Shown: positions 54,606 to 63,570 of the stretch, one piece after another
Numbering within the stretch: the first letter of the stretch is position 1
Layout: every line of letters starts with the position of its first letter
From: Candidatus Obscuribacterales bacterium
Lineage (GTDB): Bacteria > Cyanobacteriota > Vampirovibrionia > Obscuribacterales > Obscuribacteraceae
Direction: 5' to 3'
Assembly: GCA_020050835.1 (NCBI GenBank)
Contig: JAGVKB010000073.1
Coordinates: 1 to 64,000, forward strand
DNA: 64,000 nucleotides
Notes under the pieces: model-generated
Told to the model about the DNA's origin: nothing
The model's input: only the letters and a program-made list of their open reading frames with translations
Database searches by the model: none
Program-made: the position numbers and the translations under genes

Positions 54606-55940
54606 ATGGCAGACATACTCTATCTAGATGATGATGAAGAGCTGGCAGAGGCGGTCAAGCTCGTTCTGGTCAATGATGGACATAAAGTAAGTACAGTCAA
54701 CTCCGGGCCTACCGGTTGGACACATATTAAGTCCCAACCGTTTGACGTTGTAATTCTCGACTGGGAGATGCCTGACCTCAACGGCATCGACATTCTGAAG
54801 CTAATGCGGACTTCCGGAGACAGCACGCCGGTGATCATGATGACTTCTCGCAGTTCAACTGAGGACAAGGTTCTTGGTCTCGACTGCGGCGCCAATGACT
54901 ATCTGACCAAGCCATTTGTTCCGCAGGAATTGTGTGCTCGTGTGCGAGCCGCGCTGAGGTCAAAGGCCTCACCTGCACCAGCGCCTAAAGCTCTCGGCTC
55001 AAACAACGTGGCTGTGTTGAACCGAGCCAAGCTTGCCGGAACCGCCGTTGCTGCACACCTCGAATTCGTCGAGCTAATCGGTGAAGGTGGGTTTGCCTTG
55101 GTCTTCAAGGCCAGGCACCCGCAATTGGAGAAGTTTGTAGCGGTTAAAATGCTGTTGCCATCTGAGCTATCGGCTGACATGGTTTCCCGATTCGTGCGCG
55201 AAGCCAGAATAGTAAGCAACCTTGACCATCCGAACATTGTAGCCGTCCATGACTTCGGCATCACGGAGAATAAGCAGCCCTATATGGTAATGGAGCTGGT
55301 GGAAGGTCCAAGCCTGTACAAAGTGATCCAGGATAAGGACTTTCTTTCACTCAAGGAAGGATTGACTATTTTGCTGCCTGTTGCATCTGCTCTTTGTTAT
55401 GCGCACGACCAGGGGATATTGCACCGCGATATCAAACCCGAGAACATCGTACTAAAAGAAGGTCCCGACGAGGGTGTTGTCCCCAAAGTCCTGGACTTTG
55501 GACTGGCCAAGGTTATCGAGCTGGATCTGAATTCAAGCAAAGAAGCGCGACTGACACAGGGGCAGCAAATGCTTGGCAGTCCGCCATACATGAGCCCAGA
55601 ACAAGTCCGCGGAAAACCGCTGGACGAAAGGTCCGACATTTACTCGTTCGGCTGCCTTGTCTTTGAAGTATTCACCGGTTTCACGCCTTTCGTAGGCGAT
55701 ACACCGATGGAGATTACTCTGAAGCACTTGGAAGAAGCTCCACTTTCGTTCAAGGAGGCTCAACCGACAGTGAAGTATCCAGCCGAGCTTGAGCAGCTGG
55801 TTGCCAGAGCGCTGCAAAAAGACCCGGTAAAGCGATATCAAACGATGCACGAATTGTGTGACGAACTAGGCAAGCTGCTTGCTAAATCGAGCGACAATTC
55901 GATCTGGGGCAAGTTGCGCAAGATCAAGATTTTCGGTTAG
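54606..55940 (+). CDS. Response-regulator receiver fused to a Ser/Thr kinase
   Basis: 444 residues. Residues 1-120 are a CheY-like receiver with acceptor D52 (VVILDWEMPD), the acidic pocket DDD at 8-10 and K103 (TKPF). After a short Ala/Pro linker the kinase domain runs from about 150 to 425: GEGGFALVFKA, AVKMLLP, HRDIKPEN, DFGLAK and SPEQ are present, so it should be active. It ends without a membrane segment, so it is cytosolic. Histidine-kinase phosphorylation of the receiver presumably switches Ser/Thr phosphorylation. Candidate upstream kinases nearby are at 49.6 kb and 30.3 kb. Confidence 0.92.
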   Translation: MADILYLDDDEELAEAVKLVLVNDGHKVSTVNSGPTGWTHIKSQPFDVVILDWEMPDLNGIDILKLMRTSGDSTPVIMMTSRSSTEDKVLGLDCGANDYLTKPFVPQELCARVRAALRSKASPAPAPKALGSNNVAVLNRAKLAGTAVAAHLEFVELIGEGGFALVFKARHPQLEKFVAVKMLLPSELSADMVSRFVREARIVSNLDHPNIVAVHDFGITENKQPYMVMELVEGPSLYKVIQDKDFLSLKEGLTILLPVASALCYAHDQGILHRDIKPENIVLKEGPDEGVVPKVLDFGLAKVIELDLNSSKEARLTQGQQMLGSPPYMSPEQVRGKPLDERSDIYSFGCLVFEVFTGFTPFVGDTPMEITLKHLEEAPLSFKEAQPTVKYPAELEQLVARALQKDPVKRYQTMHELCDELGKLLAKSSDNSIWGKLRKIKIFG

Positions 55941-56329
55941 CTCTTTGCTGTAAGGTCTTAATCGCTGGTGAGCAAAGCGACATTGTCTGGCCCATTTCGG
56001 CGCCCACTATGGCGAGCGAAGATAACAGACAGCGCGCTCGTTTGGGATGCTAAAGGTCTTACTGGCTGGCTGTGTGCGCTACCGGCACTGCGTTTTAAGC
56101 ACCGAGACGACGAGCGAGAGGGCACCAGTCTGTCCGGTAACAAGGACTGGATATAGTATCCTAAGAAATGGCGGTCACATTTGTGTAGCAATTTGCCCAT
56201 ATGGTACTAACAAGTGGAAGTTGGCTACTCGCTCACCAGCGCTGCCTCTCTACGAAGGAGAGCTCGGACGGACCGCGAGCGTACCAAGATGCACCGAGAT
56301 TACGACATATGCTAATGAGGGCTGAAGCG
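55941..56329. other. Intergenic region between the receiver-kinase and TadE-like genes
   Basis: 389 bp in which short frames exist on both strands (for example 55968-56156 and 55958-56200 on the minus strand) but none has both a ribosome site and protein-like composition. TATAGT near 56153 might be a -10, without a -35. I see no RNA gene. Confidence 0.4.
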
Positions 56330-57094
56330 ATGAGAAGAATGAGAACGGCGACCGGACAGGCACTGGCGGAAAGCACCGCGTCGCTCTGCATACTCCTTCC
56401 GATTGGAATTCTGCTGATACTGGGATTCGTCAATGTTTTCGCAGTATTGCTCAACAGCAGCAAACTAAACTTCATTGCAATGGAAGCCGTCAAATACAGG
56501 CAGGATAATATCTACTGGCTCGGCATGAAAAGGCAAGATCCGGAAGGCAAGCTGAAAGAACAAGCAGATAAGACAGCCGCTAAGATTGCGGTCCAAATCG
56601 CCCGAGCGGCCGGTATTGATTTAGTGGAGAAGAACGTTACGTTCAAAGAAAGGGAAACGGAAGCATCCGGCACCGACTTGCCCACCACAATTGAGGAATG
56701 CACTGTTACCCCGAGCGGTTACAGGCTTCCATTTGCCGGAGTTCCAGGCTTCCCTGCCTTTTGGAGCCCTTCGGTGACTGTAGCGATTGCAGCAGCGCCG
56801 GTACCGCCGCCGTGCGCATTTATCTTCGATGTAAATTACCAGCCGGGCAAATTGGACAACGAGCAAAGCAACAATCCGAAAGGGGCCAATACTGGCATAC
56901 TCGTCCCAGCCTATGGCGCCATGTGGGGTCCTACCAACACCGGCAGAGGAGGCGCCTCGAGAATTCCAGACATGCCGGACGTTCCACCGCCTTCCCAAAT
57001 TAGCGGACTGCCTCAATCAGCGATTATGGGTGTTATGTCTCCAAGTTGTTATCTGAGATCTCCCAGAGGAATTGCATTTGCAAATGGTCATTAG
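56330..57094 (+). CDS. TadE-like pilus-assembly/pseudopilin protein
   Basis: 254 residues from ATG 56330 (GAGGG nine bases upstream). Residues 9-40 show the TadE/TadG layout: GQALAESTASLCILLPIG followed by a long hydrophobic helix LLILGFVNVFAVLL. A charged helical region follows (to about 90) and then a Pro/Gly-rich part that may be exported. No other Tad gene (TadA ATPase, TadB/C, RcpA) is in the window, so it is either an orphan minor pilin or the cluster lies elsewhere. The longest frame from 56201 is not supported. Confidence 0.65.
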   Translation: MRRMRTATGQALAESTASLCILLPIGILLILGFVNVFAVLLNSSKLNFIAMEAVKYRQDNIYWLGMKRQDPEGKLKEQADKTAAKIAVQIARAAGIDLVEKNVTFKERETEASGTDLPTTIEECTVTPSGYRLPFAGVPGFPAFWSPSVTVAIAAAPVPPPCAFIFDVNYQPGKLDNEQSNNPKGANTGILVPAYGAMWGPTNTGRGGASRIPDMPDVPPPSQISGLPQSAIMGVMSPSCYLRSPRGIAFANGH

Positions 57095-57120
57095 TCCAAG
57101 CAGCTCTTAGTTGTAACCGA

Positions 57121-57162
57121 AGAGAGACCGTCTGCCCCTTTCCGGCAACGGTCTCTTTTCTA
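57121..57162 (+). terminator. Rho-independent terminator after the TadE-like gene
   Basis: AGAGACCGT and ACGGTCTCT form a 9-bp stem with a 16-base loop that can pair further (TGCC/GGCA), followed by TTTTCTATTT. The A-rich 5' side would also serve the convergent preA transcript. Confidence 0.75.
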
Positions 57163-57246
57163 TTTGAGTAAAGAATCAGCGCTTACTTCCAGGGTCTTTC
57201 GGAATGCTATCGAAGCTGACTTCTGCGAATCTAACTGGTGGATACT

Positions 57247-58584
57247 TTAGTGGATATGGATGTTCGCGCCTTGCCGGTACTCTTCCATTTTGTCCCATTC
57301 CAGGACTTCCGGTTTCTTAGCGACCAGCTCATTCCACGTGATATGCGGGCGGCCGGTTTCAATCTCTACCATTGAGATGCAATCGTCGACCGGGCACACT
57401 TTCGAGCAGAGATCGCAGCCGACACAATCCTCTTCACGGACGACCGGCCACAAGCGCTCATTGGTTTGATCTGAAAGTTTGAGATCTTTGAGATCGATAC
57501 ACTGGTGGGCAGCATCATTGCAGGCGATATAGCAAAGATTGCACTGAATGCATTTGCTGTGATCGATGCGAGCGACCGTCTGAAAGCCGAGATCGAAATC
57601 GCCGAACGAGGAGATGCGGTTGACCGATTTACCGATGAACTCATCGCAGCTCTTGAAGCCCTTCTCGTCCATCCAGTTAGACATGCCATCGATCATATCT
57701 TCGACTATTCGGAAGCCCCAGTGCATAACGGCTGTGCAAACTTGGACCGAAGTCGCGCCCAAGAGCATGAACTCGACGCAGTCGCGCCATGTTTCCACAC
57801 CGCCGATCCCGGAGATTGGCAGCTTGGCCTTTTGTATCTCGGGATCACTTGCCACAGCGGACAAAAGGTGAAGCGCAATCGGCTTGACCGCCGGGCCGGC
57901 GTAGCCGCCGTGCCCACCCTTGCCACCAACATCAGGAACGATGCGGAACGTATCGAGGTCAACCCCCATGATGCTATTGATCGTGTTGATCAATGAAATC
58001 GCCGAAGCCCGGCCCTTAACGGCTGCCCGCGCCGGTTGGACGATATCGGTAATGTTTGGAGTTAGTTTGACGATTACCGGCCTGGTGGCAACATCCATCA
58101 CCCACTCGGTAACCATGCAGGTGTATTCAGGAACCTGACCCATCGCCGATCCCATCCCGCGCTCGGACATGCCGTGCGGGCAGCCGAAGTTAAGCTCGAA
58201 ACCATCGGCGCCGGTATCTTCGACGCGCTTTACGATGTCCTGCCAGGCCTCTTTGCTCGACTCGACCATCACCGAGACGATCACCGCGTGGTTGGGAAAG
58301 TTCTTCTTTACCTCTTTTATCTCTTTGAGGTTGGTTTCCACCGAGCGATCGCTTATAAGCTTGACGTTGTTGAGTCCAATAATTTTGGACCCCTTATAGT
58401 CGATGGTGCCATAGCGATTGCAGACATTCAAAACCGGCGCTCCGATCGTCTTCCAAACCGCCCCGCCCCAACCTTGCTCGAAGGCCTTTTGCACCTGGTA
58501 GCCCGAATTGCTGGGCGGCGCCGAAGCGAGCCAGAACGGATTGGGCGACTTGATTCCGCAAAAATCAATCTCGAGGTTTGCCAT
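57247..58584 (-). CDS. preA: NAD-dependent dihydropyrimidine dehydrogenase, PreA subunit
   Basis: With PreT reduces uracil or thymine to the 5,6-dihydro form. 445 residues: an FMN-binding barrel (1-310; catalytic loop GCPHGMSERGMG near 135, KLTPN, ISGIGGV) and two 4Fe-4S ferredoxin motifs at the C-terminus (CIQCNLCYIAC and CVGCDLCSKVCP, about 340-410). All the cluster cysteines are there. The last gene of the minus-strand pyrimidine catabolism cluster; a terminator follows the convergent gene. Confidence 0.95.
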   Translation of the reverse strand: MANLEIDFCGIKSPNPFWLASAPPSNSGYQVQKAFEQGWGGAVWKTIGAPVLNVCNRYGTIDYKGSKIIGLNNVKLISDRSVETNLKEIKEVKKNFPNHAVIVSVMVESSKEAWQDIVKRVEDTGADGFELNFGCPHGMSERGMGSAMGQVPEYTCMVTEWVMDVATRPVIVKLTPNITDIVQPARAAVKGRASAISLINTINSIMGVDLDTFRIVPDVGGKGGHGGYAGPAVKPIALHLLSAVASDPEIQKAKLPISGIGGVETWRDCVEFMLLGATSVQVCTAVMHWGFRIVEDMIDGMSNWMDEKGFKSCDEFIGKSVNRISSFGDFDLGFQTVARIDHSKCIQCNLCYIACNDAAHQCIDLKDLKLSDQTNERLWPVVREEDCVGCDLCSKVCPVDDCISMVEIETGRPHITWNELVAKKPEVLEWDKMEEYRQGANIHIH

Positions 58585-58653
58585 TTCTTAATTCCTCTCG
58601 CTCACAGGCGAATCATCAATCGGTGCCGGCGATGCCAGGCATCGCCGCTAACT

Positions 58654-60051
58654 TCATTTACGGGTAGCAGCTTGCTGGACGGTAGTGCTTCCGACGAGCT
58701 GATTGAAGATCGCTTTGGCAGCAATCTTCCCATCCTGCACGGCCATTACTGTCGATGCTTCGCCTTTACTGCGAACACAGTCACCACCAGCGAAGATTTT
58801 CGGGTGCTCGGTGCGGTTGGTCTCGGGGTCCACCACGATGTATCCCTTGCTGTTCTTTACGCCAAAGGCAGTCAGCTTTTCGAGAATATCAATGCGCTTC
58901 TTCTGACCGATAGCGGTCACTACCATATCGCAGGGCAGCACGAACTCGGAGTTGGGCACCGGAATCGGGACGCGACGCCCAGATGCATCGGGACCACCGA
59001 GATCCATCCGGATGCAGCGCAACCCTTCCACCTTGCCGTCCTTGCCTACAACCTCGATCGGTTGAGTCAAGAACATAAAGCTCACTCCCTCTTTCAAGGC
59101 GAATTCGTACTCGAAATGATAGCAAGGCATCTCGGCTTCGGAGCGGCGATAGACGATCATCACGCGCTCGGCACCGAGGCGCCGAGCGATGGTGACACAG
59201 TCAATCGCCGTGTTGCCGGCACCAATCACGCAGACCCGATTGCCAAACTCGATCGAGTCGAGCTTCATAATCTTGGTCTCTTCGATAAAGTCCAGTCCGT
59301 CGACGACGCCTTCGAGCTCCTCGCCTGGAATTTCCAGCGCCGGAACATTACCCATTCCGACGCTGACAAACACAGCATCATATTGCTTGACCAACTCATC
59401 AAAACTTACGTCCTTGCCGACCGTGACATTAGTCTTCACGGTGACGCCCAGCTGCTCGATCATTTTCACTTCGGAAAGGCTGACCTCAACCGGCTCCCGG
59501 AACACTACAATGCCATAAGTATCCAATCCACCGGCCAGCGGTTTCTTTTCCAAGCAGGTGACGTCGAATCCGAGCTTAGCCAATTCACCGGCGCAAGAAA
59601 GTCCAGCTGGTCCGGTGCCGACAACGGCGACCTTGAGCCCATTGCGCTTGCCCGGCTCGAAGAATTTGATCTTGCGGTCGGCTGCGTAATCCATGGCATA
59701 ACGCTGCAACCGGCCGATCATAATCGGCGGATGATCGTGATTCAGAACGCACGCCCCCTCACAAAGCTCCTCTACCGGGCAGACCCGCGAGCAAGTGGCC
59801 CCGAGTAGATTGGCCTCCAGAATTGTGCGAGCGGAGCCTTTCACATTACCGGTGGCAATCTTTTTGATGAAAGTCGGTATATCGATGTGTGTCGGACATG
59901 CCACCATGCACGGTGCATCGTAACAATAGAGACATCGATTCGCTTCAGTCACTGCTTCGCGTTCGCCCAAAGGCGGAAAGTATTCTTGAAAACGCTCTTC
60001 CAGCGTTAATTCCCAGGCTTTGTATTTCTGCGGTTTGTAATGTTCAGCCAT
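58654..60051 (-). CDS. preT: NAD-dependent dihydropyrimidine dehydrogenase, PreT subunit
   Basis: FAD/NAD(P)H-binding electron-input half of the PreTA complex, related to the small subunit of glutamate synthase. 465 residues from ATG 60051 (MAEHYKPQKYKAW); the longest frame adds 66 unlikely residues. N-terminal Cys-rich Fe-S segment (CLYCYDAPC, CPTHIDIP, CSRVCPVEELCEGAC), FAD motif VAVVGTGPAGLSCAGELA (about 145), NAD motif VCVIGAGNTAIDCV (about 283) and AGGDCV near 425. 69 bp before preA. The long antisense frame on the plus strand (58174-59808) is a shadow. Confidence 0.94.
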   Translation of the reverse strand: MAEHYKPQKYKAWELTLEERFQEYFPPLGEREAVTEANRCLYCYDAPCMVACPTHIDIPTFIKKIATGNVKGSARTILEANLLGATCSRVCPVEELCEGACVLNHDHPPIMIGRLQRYAMDYAADRKIKFFEPGKRNGLKVAVVGTGPAGLSCAGELAKLGFDVTCLEKKPLAGGLDTYGIVVFREPVEVSLSEVKMIEQLGVTVKTNVTVGKDVSFDELVKQYDAVFVSVGMGNVPALEIPGEELEGVVDGLDFIEETKIMKLDSIEFGNRVCVIGAGNTAIDCVTIARRLGAERVMIVYRRSEAEMPCYHFEYEFALKEGVSFMFLTQPIEVVGKDGKVEGLRCIRMDLGGPDASGRRVPIPVPNSEFVLPCDMVVTAIGQKKRIDILEKLTAFGVKNSKGYIVVDPETNRTEHPKIFAGGDCVRSKGEASTVMAVQDGKIAAKAIFNQLVGSTTVQQAATRK

Positions 60052-60112
60052 TAATTCAATCGTCCATAAAATCGGCGGCAGGGATACAACGGTTTCTATT
60101 CTGACTGGCGGC

Positions 60113-61000
60113 TTAGAGCTTGACCAGTTGCTCGTAAGTCTCCGGTCGCCTATCACGGAAGAACTGCCAGGTGTGGCGAACTTCCTTGATCTCGTCCAGG
60201 TCGAGATCGGAGACCAGCAGCTCGTCTTTGTCGCGGCAGGCTTGGGCAATTATCTTGCCGCGCGGATCGCAAAAATAGCTAGATCCGAAAAACTCACCGA
60301 TATTCCAAGGCTTTTCAGTTCCCACTCGATTGATGGCACCGATGAAATAGCCGTTAGCGGCGGCATGAGCGGGCTGCTCGAGGCGCCATAGATATTCCGA
60401 AAGACCGGCTACTGTCGCCGACGGATTGAACACTATCTCGGCACCGTTCAGGCCGAGCGCACGCGCTCCTTCAGGGAAATGCCTGTCATAGCAGATGTAC
60501 ACGCCGACCTTTGCGTAGCGAGTGTTAAAGACCGGATAGCCGAGGTTGCCCGGACGGAAGTAAAACTTCTCCCAAAAACCGGGATTGACCTGCGGGATAT
60601 GATTCTTGCGATACTTGCCCAGGAAAGAGCCGTCCGCGTCGATCACGGCGGCGGTATTGTAATAGATTCCGACCTGCTCGATTTCGTAGATCGGCACCAC
60701 AATTACCATGTTGTGTTTCTTGGCCACCTCTTGGAAGGCCTTGATGGTCGGACCGTTTGGAATCTGCTCGGCGGCGTCGTACCAACGCGGTTGTTGCTCC
60801 GCGCAGAAATACGGTCCATTGAAAATCTCTTGCAAGCAGAGGATCTGTACGCCTTTGTCGGCGGCATCCTTGACAAACTGGAGATGCTTTTCCAGCATCG
60901 CCTGCTTGCTCTTGTCGATCGCTTTGGCATCGACATTGTCCGCGGGGGGCGGAATCACATTTTCCGCTTGCACTAACCCACAACGAACTAAATTAGGCAT
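60113..61000 (-). CDS. Nitrilase-superfamily amidohydrolase, beta-ureidopropionase-like
   Basis: Expected to split N-carbamoyl-beta-alanine to beta-alanine, CO2 and ammonia. 295 residues from ATG 61000, with GGAGG eight bases upstream. The Glu-Lys-Cys triad is visible: E58 (LQEIF), K132 (YRKNHIP) and C170 (VYICYDRHFPEG). The CYDRHFPEGAR context is characteristic of beta-ureidopropionases. Sits between the aminotransferase and preT genes, which is the main reason for the name; a related N-carbamoyl or putrescine hydrolase is the alternative. Confidence 0.86.
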   Translation of the reverse strand: MPNLVRCGLVQAENVIPPPADNVDAKAIDKSKQAMLEKHLQFVKDAADKGVQILCLQEIFNGPYFCAEQQPRWYDAAEQIPNGPTIKAFQEVAKKHNMVIVVPIYEIEQVGIYYNTAAVIDADGSFLGKYRKNHIPQVNPGFWEKFYFRPGNLGYPVFNTRYAKVGVYICYDRHFPEGARALGLNGAEIVFNPSATVAGLSEYLWRLEQPAHAAANGYFIGAINRVGTEKPWNIGEFFGSSYFCDPRGKIIAQACRDKDELLVSDLDLDEIKEVRHTWQFFRDRRPETYEQLVKL

Positions 61001-61112
61001 TTTCAATCCTCCTCAAATGTGCCGGGAGACGCTCCGCATCTTCCAGCCCGGGCACAGCAATAACGATAACGTCCAACTTGCATCGTCTCTCACATGAATC
61101 CGAAGGTAGAGC

Positions 61113-62420
61113 TTATCCGACGGCAACTTTCGATACGACTTCAAGGGACTTTCGAAGCACCTTCAGGCAGGTATCGACATTCTCCTTCGTGATGGACAGC
61201 GGCGGCTTGATCCGAATTACACTGCCCCAGAGTCCACCCTTGCCGATGATCACTCCGTTATCCTTGGCCATCTCGACAATTTTTGCTGTTTCAGCCGTAA
61301 GCGGAACCTTCTTCTCGTCGGCCAGCTCGACTCCCAACATCAGACCTTTCCCGCGCACATCAGCCATGATTGGGAAGCTCTTTTGCAAATCCTTCAAGCC
61401 TGCCAACAAGTACTCGCCGACCACGCAAGCATTGTCCATCAACTTCTCTTCGAGAATGGTCTCGATTACCGCCACCGCAGTGGCCGAAGAGACCGGATTG
61501 CCGCCGAAGGTGTTGATCTGTTGCTTTTGCGCTTTGTCAGCAACTTCCGGTCGAGTAATCATGGCGCCAATCGGCAAGCCATTTCCCAAACCTTTGGCCA
61601 TGGTCATGATGTCCGGCTGGACGCCCCAGTTGCTGATGCCGAACATGTGCTTGCCGGTTCTGCCGAAACCGGTTTGAACCTCGTCGGCGATGAAAAGGAC
61701 GCCGTAGTTCTCCAGAATCCTCTTCACTTCCTTGAAGTAATCGTCCGGCGGAGTGATGGCACCACCGACACCCTGGATCGGCTCGGCGATCATCGCCGCC
61801 GGCTTGCCGCTGGTTTGAGTTTGAATCACTCGCTCAACATCTTTTGCGCATTCCAGGCTGCAATTGTCCGGTGTCTTTTTGAAAGGGCAGCGATAGCAAT
61901 AGGCATTGGCAGCAAAGACCACTCCGGCTGCCGGCATAATCTCCGGACGCCAGTTATGATTGGCAGTGAGCGTCGAGGCTAGATGCGACTCGCCGTGGTA
62001 GGAATGCTCGAGCGCAATTACTTCGTGCCGGCCGCTGGCGATGCGGGCGGTGCGAATCGCCGCTTCATTAGCCTCGGTGCCGGAGTTGGTGATAAACGAC
62101 TTGGAGAGATCGCCGGGAGAGATTTCAGCCAATTTCTCAGCTAAATCGACCATCGGCTGAGTCATGAAGACGGTCGATGTGTGCTGCAATTGCTGCAACT
62201 GATCGATTGTGCGTTGAGTAATCTTGGGATGACAATGTCCGACTGATACCGTCACTATTCCGGCGAACATGTCGAGATATTCGCGGCCTGTCTCGTCGTA
62301 GAGAAACTGTCCTTTCCCCTTCACAATCTGGGGAGGGTCGGAGTAAAGCTGCTTCACGCCAGGAACAACATACTTTTCTCGCCGCTTCTTGAGTTCTTCG
62401 CGATTTGATGGTGCCGTCAC
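61113..62420 (-). CDS. Class III PLP aminotransferase (AGXT2/beta-alanine type)
   Basis: Transfers an amino group, here probably from beta-alanine or 3-aminoisobutyrate to pyruvate or glyoxylate. 435 residues from GTG 62420 (GGAGG seven bases upstream). PLP lysine is K276 (MTMAKGLGNG), with SGTEANEAAIR, ADEVQTGFGRTG and a Cys-rich insert AYCYRCPFKKTPDNC like that of alanine-glyoxylate aminotransferase 2. First gene of the pyrimidine catabolism cluster. Amino-acid donor and acceptor are inferred from the neighbours. Confidence 0.87.
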   Translation of the reverse strand: MTAPSNREELKKRREKYVVPGVKQLYSDPPQIVKGKGQFLYDETGREYLDMFAGIVTVSVGHCHPKITQRTIDQLQQLQHTSTVFMTQPMVDLAEKLAEISPGDLSKSFITNSGTEANEAAIRTARIASGRHEVIALEHSYHGESHLASTLTANHNWRPEIMPAAGVVFAANAYCYRCPFKKTPDNCSLECAKDVERVIQTQTSGKPAAMIAEPIQGVGGAITPPDDYFKEVKRILENYGVLFIADEVQTGFGRTGKHMFGISNWGVQPDIMTMAKGLGNGLPIGAMITRPEVADKAQKQQINTFGGNPVSSATAVAVIETILEEKLMDNACVVGEYLLAGLKDLQKSFPIMADVRGKGLMLGVELADEKKVPLTAETAKIVEMAKDNGVIIGKGGLWGSVIRIKPPLSITKENVDTCLKVLRKSLEVVSKVAVG

Positions 62421-62761
62421 GATTAGCCTCCACTAGTTGAGTTGCGCTTGATGAGAAGCCGGATTACTGAGTCTTGGATTCAAAACTCCAAGCAGGATTC
62501 GGTGGATACACGATCCCCCAATCTCTGCTCATGGAGCAGGTTTCTATCTAATGCGAATACCAATTGAGCAATACTACTAATCATTTGTTAAGAACGTCAA
62601 GATAGAGCGGTTAATGCTTATTAAGGTGGCTCTCTCTTAGGCGGGTAGAGGAAGGCAACCACTTTAATTTCCGATCACTGCCAGCGATCTCACACCGGCC
62701 CGTATACCGCTTAGACGATAGAAGTTCAACCGCTGTATAGCTACCACCAGGAGAGCTTTTC
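62421..62761. other. Divergent region between the pyrimidine cluster and tRNA-Lys
   Basis: About 340 bp without a gene. It carries the minus-strand promoter candidate (62571-62600) and leads into the tRNA promoter. Confidence 0.5.
62571..62600 (-). promoter_or_regulatory. Candidate promoter of the pyrimidine catabolism cluster
   Basis: On the minus strand TTGACG and TAGTAT are 18 bp apart in an AT-rich patch, 150 bp before the first gene. The -35 matches five of six positions, the -10 four. Confidence 0.45.
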
Positions 62762-62791
62762 TTGACAGGCTGGAGCGGAGATTGATAGGAT
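62762..62791 (+). promoter_or_regulatory. Promoter of tRNA-Lys
   Basis: TTGACA (perfect) and TAGGAT are 18 bp apart; the -10 ends 18 bases before the first tRNA base, so the primary transcript would have a short leader. The tRNA is therefore its own transcription unit. Confidence 0.72.
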
Positions 62792-62809
62792 GGTCTGCTG
62801 TCGTGTCTT

Positions 62810-62882
62810 GCGCCCGTAGCTCAGCCGGTAGAGCACTCGGCTTTTAACCGATTGGTCGTGCGTTCGAGTCGCACCGGGCGCA
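62810..62882 (+). tRNA. tRNA-Lys (anticodon TTT)
   Basis: A full 73-base cloverleaf: acceptor GCGCCCG/CGGGCGC, D arm GCTC/GAGC, anticodon loop CTTTTAA with anticodon TTT, T arm GTGCG-TTCGAGT-CGCAC, discriminator A. CCA is not encoded. The anticodon stem has one C-U mismatch at 27-43, a little unusual. Reads AAA and, by wobble, AAG lysine codons. Confidence 0.96.
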
Positions 62883-62890
62883 ATTTCTTC

Positions 62891-62931
62891 ATTGCAGGGG
62901 CAGCTATCAAGCAACCCCTGCAATTTTTTTT
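62891..62931 (+). terminator. Rho-independent terminator of tRNA-Lys
   Basis: ATTGCAGGGG and CCCCTGCAAT form a perfect 10-bp stem with a 14-base loop, running into eight T residues, nine bases after the tRNA. Confidence 0.92.
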
Positions 62932-62996
62932 GGCAGACCGTTGCTAGTGCGCACGATTGGAAACAGACGAGATTGCCGGGCTCGGCTCTATCTGAA

Positions 62997-63458
62997 TTAC
63001 CAGGGGAAGTTCACTCGCACGAATAACGGAACGCTGCCGGTTGTCAGCCCGCCGGCGAAGTCGACAACGCCAACTTGAATACCGCGTTCATCGAGCGATT
63101 GCGGATACAGGTACAGAGCAGCGCTCAATTTGTGAACGCGCCCATGATTGGTTGCACCGGGACCGAACCAGAAAACCGCCTCTAAACCTCTTGGCGATTT
63201 AAGCGGGCGGTCCAGCTCGAAGTACTTCTCAAGGAAGACCTCATCGCCATACGGCGGCGGCTCCTCGAAATCAATCGGATCAGAATGCGAGGTCCATTGC
63301 CAGAGCACATCATCGGTGCCGGCTCGCTTGAGCGAGACGTTCAGGCGGGGAAACCACTCGTCGGCTCCATCCGCCTCACGAAAGACACTGAGCCTGTCCC
63401 TGCTCAGACGCGGACGCTCGACAAGCATCTGACGACCCTGCGCATCGATTTCGTCCAT
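62997..63458 (-). CDS. Hypothetical soluble protein
   Basis: 153 residues from ATG 63458, which follows AAGGAGGG at eight bases; the longest frame begins 19 codons upstream and has none. No signal peptide or membrane helix. The sequence is acidic and rich in Pro and aromatic residues (DPIDFEEPPPYGDE, FWFGPGATNHGR), probably one globular beta-rich domain. I recognise no family. Divergent from the last gene. Confidence 0.7.
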   Translation of the reverse strand: MDEIDAQGRQMLVERPRLSRDRLSVFREADGADEWFPRLNVSLKRAGTDDVLWQWTSHSDPIDFEEPPPYGDEVFLEKYFELDRPLKSPRGLEAVFWFGPGATNHGRVHKLSAALYLYPQSLDERGIQVGVVDFAGGLTTGSVPLFVRVNFPW

Positions 63459-63570
63459 GCGGACACCCTCCTTGAGTAGCAAGAATTGGATAATATCATT
63501 CGGCCGCGTCGACAAACTTTGTAAGTCAAACTTTCCGCCTTTTGAATGACCTCAGGATAATATAGACCGT

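Noticed and set aside
58100-58220. Apparent loss of the catalytic cysteine in PreA (GSAMGQ where mammalian enzymes read GLACGQ)
   Set aside because: The general-acid cysteine is the one in the CPHGM motif, which is kept here (GCPHGM). The GSAMGQ difference is therefore not an active-site loss.
58174-59808. 544-codon plus-strand open frame
   Set aside because: It runs antisense across preA and preT, both complete and strongly supported. It is a mirror frame of GC-biased codons.
62741-62923. 60-codon minus-strand frame
   Set aside because: It covers tRNA-Lys in reverse and its terminator; no ribosome site.
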